DNA of 25,428 bases from JAYVJM01 sp043769275 (GTDB lineage: Bacteria; Pseudomonadota; Gammaproteobacteria; Pseudomonadales; UBA7239): positions 1-25,428 of the forward strand of contig JAYVJM010000070.1 of assembly GCA_043769275.1 (NCBI GenBank), written 5' to 3'. The notes below the pieces were generated by a model. The model saw only the letters and a program-made list of their open reading frames with translations. It searched no databases and was not told the DNA's origin. The translations under genes and the position numbers were made by a program. Each line of letters starts with the position of its first letter. Positions within the stretch are counted from its first letter, which is position 1. This document shows, piece by piece, positions 1 through 6,453 of the stretch.

Positions 1-37
1 ACTCTGCCGTGTAAACCATTTGCTTTCTCGCCTTCAT
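1..37 (-). CDS. IS3-type transposase OrfA, first 12 residues only
   Basis: The ATG at 37 (minus) reads MKARKQMVYTAE and is still open at the window edge. Basic starts of the form M-x-x-R-K-x-Y-T/S-x-E-F-K are typical of the small helix-turn-helix OrfA of IS3-family transposases, which binds the element ends. GGAGAG lies 5 nt before the ATG. Only 12 codons are visible, so this is a recognition by pattern and position, not by domain. The gene would read away from dps and out of the window. Confidence 0.45.
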   Translation of the reverse strand, partial: MKARKQMVYTAE

Positions 38-79
38 CGAAACTCTCCGCTTTGTATTTTATTGGCAAAACGGTGTCCA
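1..79 (-). mobile_element. End of an IS3-type insertion sequence (partial)
   Basis: Read on the minus strand, this segment begins TGGACACCGTTTTGCC at 79, followed by a short AT-rich leader, a Shine-Dalgarno-like GGAGAG and an ATG at 37 that opens a transposase-like reading frame. A short terminal repeat starting with TG followed within about 40 bp by orfA is the usual left-end layout of IS3-family elements. The element continues out of the window, so the other end and any target duplication cannot be seen. The exact boundary (79 to 81) is inferred from the TG rule only. Family assignment rests on a very short sequence. Confidence 0.5.
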
Positions 80-285
80 CTTTTTGCAGCATAGGTCACT
101 GCCGGACACTGGCGCGAACATTGCCGCAATTTGTGCAGATCATCTAGGCAGTGACAATTTTTTTATTAACGCGCAATCGTGTGGGTCTTTTGAATGTTGG
201 CGCGACGTGAATGCCGTCAAGTTTTGTGGGCTGCTGGATCAAAATGCCCCCCCGTGGGGACGGGGGTACGCACCGTCGAAACCCT
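80..285. other. Gene-free stretch between the IS end and dps
   Basis: No convincing gene is seen. It holds a perfect 9-bp inverted repeat, GTCACTGCC at 93-101 and GGCAGTGAC at 148-156, followed on the plus strand by AA and seven T. The 46-nt loop is too long for a standard terminator. It also holds the terminator hairpin of dps at 249-266. Small reading frames here look like chance or like antisense frames of dps. Confidence 0.5.
249..266 (-). terminator. Probable terminator hairpin after dps
   Basis: CCCCCGT at 249-255 and ACGGGGG at 260-266 form a perfect 7-bp GC-rich stem with a four-base loop, 20 bp beyond the dps stop codon. On the minus strand the stem is followed by GGCATTTTG, so the U tract is short and slightly displaced. 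The position just after dps supports a termination role, but the weak T-run lowers certainty. Confidence 0.55.
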
Positions 286-762
286 CTATTTTTCCAGCAG
301 GCTGCGCAGCATCCACGCGGTTTTTTCGTGATACTGAATGCGCTGCGTGAGCAAATCAGCGCTGGCCTCATCGGCGGCTTTATCTGCAATTGGAAATAAA
401 CTGCGTGCGGTGCGTATGGTGGTTTCATGCCCATCCACCAGCAGTCGCACCATTTCCTCAGCCTGCGGCACGCCCGCCGTTTCTGGGATGGACGTGAGCG
501 AAACAAACTCGCTGTAGCTGGCAGGAGCCGGAAAACCCAAAGCGCGAATGCGCTCGGCAATCTCATCGACCGATAACCACAGCGCGTTGTACTGCGTTTC
601 AAACATCAAATGCAGCGATGAAAACATCGACCCCGTCACATTCCAGTGAAAGTTGTGGGTTTTGAGGTACAGCGTGTAGGTGTCTGCCAAAAGCTTAGAA
701 AGGCCATCGGCCACTTTGGTGCGATCCGCTTCGTTAATACCAATATTGATATTCATACGCAT
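286..762 (-). CDS. dps: Dps-family DNA-binding ferritin-like protein
   Basis: Dps proteins form 12-subunit shells that oxidise and store iron with hydrogen peroxide and, in many species, bind DNA, protecting the chromosome in stress. The 158-residue length is typical. The conserved N-terminal ferroxidase region is clear: KTHNFHWNVTG at residues 34-44, with His39, then His51 in SSLH and the D66-E-I-A-E70 helix followed by RIRALG. In this family these residues form the inter-subunit iron site. The start is either the ATG at 762 (AAGGA 4 nt upstream) or the ATG two codons later. The N-terminus is short and not lysine-rich, so DNA binding cannot be assumed. It is a single gene with its own downstream hairpin. 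Oxidative-stress or stationary-phase control is expected from the family; I could not identify a regulator site. Confidence 0.93.
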   Translation of the reverse strand: MRMNINIGINEADRTKVADGLSKLLADTYTLYLKTHNFHWNVTGSMFSSLHLMFETQYNALWLSVDEIAERIRALGFPAPASYSEFVSLTSIPETAGVPQAEEMVRLLVDGHETTIRTARSLFPIADKAADEASADLLTQRIQYHEKTAWMLRSLLEK

Positions 763-1090
763 GGATTCCTTTGAATTAGACCAACAGCTGGCTCATGTAA
801 ACAAGGTTAGTAGCTAGCTCCAATAATTACGCCGGCATGAGCGTGACCTCTTTGGTTGAGTAAACGGCTAAGTAAAACAGGCACTGGCACGTATTAGACA
901 GCTAAATATCAATAAAGCTGCTTTTGTAAAAAAAATATTGCGCGCTTCCACCGCCGTCCCATTCAAGCGAAAATGCCCGCCCTATGCAAATGCCTGTCGA
1001 ATGGCTTTGTTCATGGTTCGACAAGCCCACCACGAACAGAGGCCGAAGCTTAGCCTTGTTTTTGCACCATGCTCTCTCTTAAAGGTCAGA
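763..1090. other. 328-bp intergenic region between dps and trpG (divergent)
   Basis: Both promoters, for dps (leftward) and trpG (rightward), must lie here, but I see no strong consensus -35/-10 pair. It contains a copy of the dispersed palindromic repeat (992-1037). A small imperfect palindrome, CAGCT...AGCTG at about 900-921, is followed by CTTTTG. No trp leader peptide with adjacent Trp codons is visible, so there is no sign of classical attenuation. Confidence 0.5.
992..1037. repeat. Dispersed palindromic repeat, copy 1
   Basis: GTTCATGGT at 1009-1017 pairs with ACCACGAAC at 1029-1037 (one G-T pair), enclosing TCGACAAGCCC. A second, nested pairing is GCCTGTCGAA at 992-1001 with TTCGACAAGC at 1017-1026. 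The same core words recur at 2749-2810 and 12990-13049. The copy lies in what would be a spurious N-terminal extension of trpG, which supports the later trpG start. Confidence 0.75.
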
Positions 1091-1675
1091 ATGACAATGT
1101 TGCTGATGATCGACAACTACGACTCCTTCACTTGGAATGTCGTGCAATACCTAGGCGAGCTTCAGGCCGATGTGAAAGTCATTCGCAATGACGAACTCAC
1201 CATCGCTGAAATTATCGCACTCAAGCCTGAGCGCATCGTGATTTCACCTGGCCCCTGTACGCCGACGGAAGCGGGCGTATCGTTGGAAGTTGTCAAACAA
1301 CTGGCAGGAAAATTGCCCATTTTAGGCGTGTGTTTAGGGCACCAAAGCATCGGCCAAGCCCTAGGCGGCAAGGTTGTGCGGGCGCGACAGGTGATGCACG
1401 GCAAAACATCACCCATTTACCACAACGGAACAGGGGTATTTCGCGGCTTGCCCAGCCCATTCACTGCCACGCGCTATCACTCTTTGATTATCGAAAAAGC
1501 CTCGCTACCGAGCAGCTTGGAAATCAGCGCGTGGACGCAAACACACGACGGCCAAATGGATGAAATCATGGGTGTTCGCCATAAGCAATTTGTGCTGGAA
1601 GGCGTGCAGTTTCATCCGGAATCTGTACTGAGCGAACACGGCCACGATTTATTGAAAAATTTTTTGGAGCAATAA
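1091..1675 (+). CDS. trpG: Anthranilate synthase glutamine amidotransferase subunit TrpG
   Basis: TrpG releases ammonia from glutamine for TrpE, which converts chorismate to anthranilate, the first step of tryptophan synthesis. The class I amidotransferase triad is visible: Cys81 in LGVCLGHQSIGQALGG, and His175 and Glu177 in VQFHPESVLSE. The N-terminus, LLMIDNYDSFTWNVVQYL, is diagnostic of TrpG/PabA. The frame stays open back to 938, but residues before 1091 are encoded by a palindromic repeat and match no TrpG start. AAAGG lies 5 nt before the ATG at 1091, giving 194 residues, the normal length. It is two bases from trpD, so they are co-transcribed. trpE is not in the window. In such genomes the subunit may also serve PabB for folate (an amphibolic role), which sequence alone cannot exclude. 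Confidence 0.94.
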   Translation: MTMLLMIDNYDSFTWNVVQYLGELQADVKVIRNDELTIAEIIALKPERIVISPGPCTPTEAGVSLEVVKQLAGKLPILGVCLGHQSIGQALGGKVVRARQVMHGKTSPIYHNGTGVFRGLPSPFTATRYHSLIIEKASLPSSLEISAWTQTHDGQMDEIMGVRHKQFVLEGVQFHPESVLSEHGHDLLKNFLEQ

Positions 1676-1677
1676 GG

Positions 1678-2730
1678 ATGACGAGCACGTCCAACCAGAA
1701 CGGCAGTGAAGTGATGCAAAAAGCCATCACACAATTGGTCGAGCCGCGTGACTTGGATGCCGACACCATCACCGCCGCCATGCACACACTAATGGCCGGC
1801 TTGGCAACGCCCGCACAGATTGGCAGTTTTATGACCGCGCTGCGCATGAAAGGCGAAACGGTGACAGAAATCACCGCCTGCGCACGGGTGATGCGCGAGT
1901 TGGTTACACCTGTACACATCAAAAACCGCAAACATCTGGTGGATATTGTCGGCACCGGCGGCACCGGTACCGACTTGTTTAACATCTCCACGGCCAGTGC
2001 TTTTGTCGCGGCGTGCGCAGGCTGTACGGTGGCGAAGCACGGCAGCCGTGCGGCCAGCTCCAAGAGCGGCAGCGCCGATGTTTTAGAAGCGGCAGGCGTA
2101 AGACTAGATTTAAGCCCCGAGCAAGTGACGCGCTGCATTGAGCAGTTGGGCATTGGCTTTCTGTTCGCCATGAACCACCACAACGCGATGAAACACGCCG
2201 TTGGCCCGCGCCGAGAACTAGGCCTGCGCACCATGTTTAATTTGTTGGGGCCATTGACAAACCCTGCTAACGCGCCGCATCAAGTTCTGGGCGTATTTGC
2301 GCGTGCATGGCAGCGTCCAGTGGCGGAAGCCTTACGCGAATTAGGCAGCGAACATGTGCTGGTTGTGCATTCCGAAGATGGGCTGGATGAAATCAGCCTT
2401 GCGGCACCCACCTGGATCGTGGAACTTCATAACGGAAAAATAGTCGAATACTCTGCTTCGCCCGAAGATTTTTCTTTATCGCGCCAGAGCTTGGCCGGCT
2501 TTAAAGTTAACAGCGCCAGAGAAAGTTTAGCGCTGATAAAAACCGCACTCACCAACTGCCATTCGGCAGCGGCCGACATCGTGGCACTCAATGCGGGCGC
2601 AGCCATTTACGCGGCGAATGTGTGCGCCACCTTGCCGCAAGGCGTAGAGATGGCACGCGACATACTGGGCAGCGGTCTAGCATGGGAAAAGCTGCAAGAA
2701 CTCGCGCAATTCACCCAGATGCTGGAATAA
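1678..2730 (+). CDS. trpD: Anthranilate phosphoribosyltransferase TrpD
   Basis: TrpD joins anthranilate to phosphoribosyl pyrophosphate, the second committed step of tryptophan synthesis. The phosphoribosyl-binding glycine loop GTGGTGTD is at residues 92-99, followed by FNISTASAF. KHGSRAASSKSGSADVLEA (120-138) carries the anthranilate/PRPP site, with Ser in place of the usual Asn after KHG. Further conserved blocks are MNHHNAMKHAVGPRRELG, FNLLGPLTNPA and HSEDGLDE. The 350 residues are slightly longer than usual because of about 12 extra N-terminal residues. The chosen ATG has GGAG 8 nt upstream, two bases after the trpG stop. The ATG at 1714 would give a standard-length 338-residue protein and remains possible. 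Confidence 0.95.
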   Translation: MTSTSNQNGSEVMQKAITQLVEPRDLDADTITAAMHTLMAGLATPAQIGSFMTALRMKGETVTEITACARVMRELVTPVHIKNRKHLVDIVGTGGTGTDLFNISTASAFVAACAGCTVAKHGSRAASSKSGSADVLEAAGVRLDLSPEQVTRCIEQLGIGFLFAMNHHNAMKHAVGPRRELGLRTMFNLLGPLTNPANAPHQVLGVFARAWQRPVAEALRELGSEHVLVVHSEDGLDEISLAAPTWIVELHNGKIVEYSASPEDFSLSRQSLAGFKVNSARESLALIKTALTNCHSAAADIVALNAGAAIYAANVCATLPQGVEMARDILGSGLAWEKLQELAQFTQMLE

Positions 2731-2748
2731 ACACGCCAATACTTCCCG

Positions 2749-2810
2749 TTCATGGTGAGCTTGTTGCACCATGAAGACCCTTCGGCTCCCTCGACAGGCT
2801 CAGGACGAGC
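2749..2810. repeat. Dispersed palindromic repeat, copy 2, between trpD and trpC
   Basis: TTCATGGTG at 2749-2757 and CACCATGAA at 2767-2775 form a perfect 9-bp stem with a nine-base loop. This is followed by CCCTTCGGCTCCCTCGACAG and then GCTCAGGACGAGC. The arm words match copies at 992-1037 and 12990-13049. It fills much of the 137-bp trpD-trpC gap, unusually large for this cluster. In mRNA it would form a strong hairpin between the two cistrons. No T-run follows, so it is unlikely to be a plain terminator. Confidence 0.8.
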
Positions 2811-2867
2811 AGCAAAAAGCTATTAGCTACCCACTCCTTAGCCATCGTTAACACCACGGAGAAATAT

Positions 2868-3662
2868 ATGACCGTCCCTACGATTTTGAAAAAAATTGTC
2901 GCCCGCAAAGAGGAAGAAATTCGCGAACGCATGCAAAAAGTCAGCCTAGATGAACAGCGTATACGCGCGAAAGCACAAACGGCGACGCGCGGTTTTGTGA
3001 CAGCCATTGAGCAAAAAATACAAAGCGGGCACGCGGCGGTTATCGCTGAACTTAAAAAGGCGTCGCCCAGCAAAGGTGTCATTCGAGAACATTTTTACCC
3101 AGAAGAAATTGCGCACTCCTACGCACGCGGCGGCGCAGCCTGTTTGTCCGTGTTAACCGACAAAGACTTTTTTCAAGGCTCGGATGAATACCTGCAACAA
3201 GCGCGTAACGCCACTACGCTGCCGTTGCTGCGCAAAGATTTTACGATTGACCCGTACCAAATTTATGAAGCGCGTGCGCTAGGTGCTGACTGCGTTTTGT
3301 TAATTGTTGCCATATTGTCGCAAGGGCAGTTGCAGGAGTTAAATGCCTGCGCGACTGAAGCAGGGCTGGATGTTTTAGTGGAGGTTCACAACGCCGAAGA
3401 ATTGCAGCAAGCACTGGCATTGGACACGCGTTTGATAGGCATCAACAACCGCAACCTGCACACGTTTGCAACCTCCCTCAACACCACGTATGAACTGTTG
3501 GGCAGCGTGCCGAAAGATCGCATTATCGTCACAGAAAGCGGCATCCATACCGTCGACGACGTGAAAGCCATGCGCGGCCACGGCATCAACACGTTTTTAG
3601 TGGGCGAAGCCTTTATGCTCGCTGATGACCCTGGTTTGCAACTGTTGAATATGTTTAATTAA
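2868..3662 (+). CDS. trpC: Indole-3-glycerol phosphate synthase TrpC
   Basis: TrpC closes the indole ring, converting carboxyphenylamino-deoxyribulose phosphate to indole-3-glycerol phosphate. The 264-residue TIM-barrel has the expected catalytic residues: Glu61 and Lys63 in IAELKKASPSKG, Lys123 in LPLLRKDFTIDPYQIYEA, Glu172 in VEVHNAEEL and Asn193 in LIGINNRNL. The phosphate site TESGI is near residue 223 and the C-terminal block is FLVGEAFM. It is monofunctional, with no fused TrpF. The ATG is preceded by GGAGA at good distance. It is third in trpG-trpD-trpC but separated from trpD by a repeat, so its expression may be partly uncoupled. Its end overlaps the oppositely oriented acetyl-CoA hydrolase gene by 8 bp, with no terminator between them. 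Confidence 0.96.
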   Translation: MTVPTILKKIVARKEEEIRERMQKVSLDEQRIRAKAQTATRGFVTAIEQKIQSGHAAVIAELKKASPSKGVIREHFYPEEIAHSYARGGAACLSVLTDKDFFQGSDEYLQQARNATTLPLLRKDFTIDPYQIYEARALGADCVLLIVAILSQGQLQELNACATEAGLDVLVEVHNAEELQQALALDTRLIGINNRNLHTFATSLNTTYELLGSVPKDRIIVTESGIHTVDDVKAMRGHGINTFLVGEAFMLADDPGLQLLNMFN

Positions 3663-5520
3663 ACGCCGCCACAAATAACTTTTGCAGCAGCTTTTCTTTC
3701 AGCGTTCCGCTGCCAGTAAAGCCCATACGCCGCAAATATGCCTCTGGAATTGTGGAATTTTTAAGTGCGTTCTTAAAAATAAAAGAAGCCAACGTTAGAG
3801 GATGCGCGCTGGCACTTTTCAGCTTTTCCAGTGCGCCAATAATAACCAGCTCTTCATCGCTAAAATCATGCCCGAATGGAAAGTCGGGGAAATCTTGTTG
3901 GTAGGCTTGCAGCTTTTCTGCAAGCACGCTTGGCGTATTGTTGCGGTATTGCGCAGGAATGCAGTAATCCGCTGGCAGCTGTTCGTGCGCCACAGCCCAC
4001 GCGCGCAGATCTTCTTGAAAACGCGAATCGGCGATATTGATGAGCGCGGCAATGACTTCGCTGTTACTTTTTCCGCGCAATTGCGCCACGCCATATTCGG
4101 TAATAACAATGTCACGCAAATGGTGCGGAATGGTGCAACCACCGTACTGTTTCACAATGTTGGATTGCGCACGTCCGTGGCTCATGCGAAAACTACGCAA
4201 CATTAAAATGGAGTGCGCATCTGGCAGCGCGTGCGCCATGGCAACAAAATTGTATTGGCCGCCCACGCCGCTAACCATGCGGCCATCTTCCAGCGCGTCC
4301 GATACCGCAGCGCCACTCAACGTGACCATCATGCAGCTATTCACAAAAGAGGCTTTCTGGCGCTGCGCCCGTTTGAGTTCTTCATCGCCATACAGTTGAT
4401 TGAGAAAGTCGATGCGCTGCATATCAATTTTCGCCATTTTTTCAGCGGGCATATCACGCAGTGCCTGGTAAAAACTGCGCGGGCCAATGAAAAATCCGCC
4501 ATGCATGATGTGGTTTTTTCCGTTTTTATCTTGCACAGCGCGTTTGATAATGCCGGCTTCTATCAGCTCCAGTAGGCCGTTGACGAACATCTCTGAACAG
4601 CCGTACAAGCCTTCGGCAAATAACTCGCTTTGTACGCGCGTTAGCTTTTGCTGATGATTCAATTTGTGCAGCAACGCTTGATAACCTGCGTTGTTGCGCT
4701 GGCGCACGATGAGGCTTTGTGCAATCGCGTCCCCCAGCGAACCGATACCAATTTGCAGCGTACCGCCATCACGCACAAAACTGCTGGCGTGCAAACCGAT
4801 GGCGTAATCGGCCGTGCTGACTTTCATGTTGGGCGTACAAAATAGCGTATGCGAGGCGGCTGGGGCATTCACCAGCAGGTCAAAAAAATCCGGCGGCACT
4901 TCTGCCGTGCCAGACATAAAAGGCATTGCTTCATTGATAACGCCCACCGTAAGTACTTTCTGGCTACTTGCCCGTGCCCGTTCAATACGCTCCATAATTT
5001 CCAGCGTCACCTCAGGGTTGCTGGCTAACGACAACGTCAGCACGCCGTTTTCGGTGCGTGCGGCCACGGTCTGCATCACCACATTAACATTTTGCGCCAT
5101 CATGTCGCGGGCAATATGCGTGTAATTGCTGCTGATGTAGTTTTGCTGCATTTCGATATTATTCAACCACGCGCCGGCCTGCATAAAAAACTCGTGTACA
5201 CGGATGTGGTTTGGCAGGGTTTTTGTTTGCAGTGCGCGGGCGTACTCTAAATCAGGATAATCGCCGTAAAGACGCGCCAAAAAAGGCTCCAAAAAACGCC
5301 GTTCCAGCGTGCTCTTTGGTGTCGGCTTTAATAACGACAGGGCGGTGAAAATATCCAACCGTATGGCGGGATTGTTTTGAATGCGCTTGTATAGCGCGTT
5401 AATTAACGGGTTTGGCTTGCCAATGCCCAGCGGCATGGCGACACGAATATGCGATCCCGCCTCGTCAATAATGTGTGTTACTGCAGCGGCAATTGACTCG
5501 ACAATTGTAACCTGTGCCAT
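3655..5520 (-). CDS. Acetyl-CoA hydrolase / CoA-transferase family protein
   Basis: This 621-residue protein has the two-domain arrangement of the acetyl-CoA hydrolase/transferase family, whose members move CoA between acetate, succinate, butyrate or similar acids through a glutamyl-CoA intermediate. The likely catalytic glutamate is Glu310 in GCSEMFVNGLLELIEAG. GTLQIGIGSLGDAIAQSL (253-270) is the first CoA-site glycine stretch. VSGVGGQYNFVAMAHAL (416-432) and ITEYGVAQLRGKS (473-485) are conserved C-terminal domain blocks. It is longer than classical members (about 430-510), with extra residues at the C-terminus (about 520-621) and around 330-400, as in the longer proteobacterial subgroup. 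GAGGT lies 6 nt before the ATG. It is the last gene of the rpoZ-spoT-ridA run. Hydrolase versus transferase activity and the acid substrate cannot be told from sequence. Confidence 0.85.
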   Translation of the reverse strand: MAQVTIVESIAAAVTHIIDEAGSHIRVAMPLGIGKPNPLINALYKRIQNNPAIRLDIFTALSLLKPTPKSTLERRFLEPFLARLYGDYPDLEYARALQTKTLPNHIRVHEFFMQAGAWLNNIEMQQNYISSNYTHIARDMMAQNVNVVMQTVAARTENGVLTLSLASNPEVTLEIMERIERARASSQKVLTVGVINEAMPFMSGTAEVPPDFFDLLVNAPAASHTLFCTPNMKVSTADYAIGLHASSFVRDGGTLQIGIGSLGDAIAQSLIVRQRNNAGYQALLHKLNHQQKLTRVQSELFAEGLYGCSEMFVNGLLELIEAGIIKRAVQDKNGKNHIMHGGFFIGPRSFYQALRDMPAEKMAKIDMQRIDFLNQLYGDEELKRAQRQKASFVNSCMMVTLSGAAVSDALEDGRMVSGVGGQYNFVAMAHALPDAHSILMLRSFRMSHGRAQSNIVKQYGGCTIPHHLRDIVITEYGVAQLRGKSNSEVIAALINIADSRFQEDLRAWAVAHEQLPADYCIPAQYRNNTPSVLAEKLQAYQQDFPDFPFGHDFSDEELVIIGALEKLKSASAHPLTLASFIFKNALKNSTIPEAYLRRMGFTGSGTLKEKLLQKLFVAAFN

Positions 5521-5547
5521 ATAAACACCTCATTTTTGCGATATTTT

Positions 5548-6051
5548 TTACATCACCCCTACTTGGCGATGCGCGCACACGTCATTGATTTTTTTCTGCA
5601 AATAAAACACCGACAGCAAAAATGTCCACACAACATTTACATGGAAGACATTGCGTGTGTTAGGTGCGCTCTCGCCCAATTTTTCACCCAACAAGAACAG
5701 CAGGCCACGCCGAAAGCGAAATACCCAAACAATCACCAGTACATTTAGAACCAATGAAAGCACGTCTGTCGCCTGCTTTAGGTCCGTGTTATCCGTTTGC
5801 GTGGCGGAGATAAACGCTGCAATTAACGTGATGCCAAAGCCGGCCAAAATCAGGCTGATAAAGTTTTTGCTAATCATCTCTTTTGGCGGCAGTAAGCCGT
5901 TCAAAATGAGGCTGCGTGAATAGAGCCACCACCAGCCATAAATACCGAGCGTCAACAGTGATAGCGCGAGCATACTCAACAGGCTAACGGACGGAAAACG
6001 CTCAAAAACCTGCGTATTAATGTCGGGCGGCTGAGGTTCTTGGGGTGTCAT
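5548..6051 (-). CDS. DUF4234-like small inner-membrane protein
   Basis: The 167-residue protein has a short polar N-terminus and about four hydrophobic segments, near residues 22-43, 64-83, 95-113 and 137-153. The first segment ends LGIYGWWWLYSRSLILNG, which fits the DUF4234-type pattern (hydrophobic helix, G-I-Y-x-W-x-W/L, then polar R-x-x-N). Basic residues FRFRR follow the third helix. No function is known for this family and none is claimed. The start ATG overlaps the ridA stop as ATGA, so translation is probably coupled, and 27 bp separate it from the CoA-transferase gene. I am confident it is a real gene and less so of the family name. Confidence 0.72.
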   Translation of the reverse strand: MTPQEPQPPDINTQVFERFPSVSLLSMLALSLLTLGIYGWWWLYSRSLILNGLLPPKEMISKNFISLILAGFGITLIAAFISATQTDNTDLKQATDVLSLVLNVLVIVWVFRFRRGLLFLLGEKLGESAPNTRNVFHVNVVWTFLLSVFYLQKKINDVCAHRQVGVM

Positions 6052-6431
6052 ATGACCATAACCCCATCCATCTCAACCGCCACACCGCGTGGCAGGCTAT
6101 TGATACCCATCGCGGCGCGCGCGGGATAGGGCTGACTGAAGTACGTCGCCATCACTTCGTTGACCAGCGAAAAATGCGACAAATCCGTCAAATAAACATT
6201 CAGCTTGACGATATCTTGCAAGCTGCCCCCAGCAGCCAAACACACCGCCGACAAATTGTCGAAAACCTGCACAATGTGCGCGCGCATATCGCCTTCAACG
6301 ACCTGCATAGTGACGGGATTTAAGGGGATTTGCCCCGATAAATAGACCGTGTTATTAACTTTAACCGCTTGTGAATAGGTGCCGATGGCGGCAGGGGCAT
6401 TTTCAGTTTTGATAATCGCTTTATTCGTCAT
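6048..6431 (-). CDS. ridA: RidA/YjgF family imine deaminase
   Basis: RidA trimers hydrolyse reactive enamine/imine intermediates (for example 2-aminoacrylate from serine/threonine dehydratase) to keto acids and ammonia, preventing damage to PLP enzymes. At 127 residues it has family length. Conserved features are GTYSQAV with Tyr19, LSGQIPLNP, Arg105 in YPARAAM and Glu120 in AVEMDGVMVI. Arg105 and Glu120 fall at the same numbers as the substrate-binding residues of the E. coli protein. The Cys usually found two residues after Arg is Ala here; it is not essential in the family. It sits 22 bp after spoT, the same order as in pseudomonads, and overlaps the next gene by 4 bp. The upstream ribosome site is weak (GAG), suggesting coupling to spoT translation. 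Confidence 0.93.
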   Translation of the reverse strand: MTNKAIIKTENAPAAIGTYSQAVKVNNTVYLSGQIPLNPVTMQVVEGDMRAHIVQVFDNLSAVCLAAGGSLQDIVKLNVYLTDLSHFSLVNEVMATYFSQPYPARAAMGINSLPRGVAVEMDGVMVI

Positions 6432-6453
6432 AACGGCTCACAAATAAAAGGGT

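Noticed and set aside
938..1090. N-terminal extension of trpG by 51 codons
   Set aside because: The added residues are encoded by a palindromic repeat, match no TrpG N-terminus and lack a ribosome site. The ATG at 1091 has AAAGG 5 nt upstream and gives the normal 194-residue protein.
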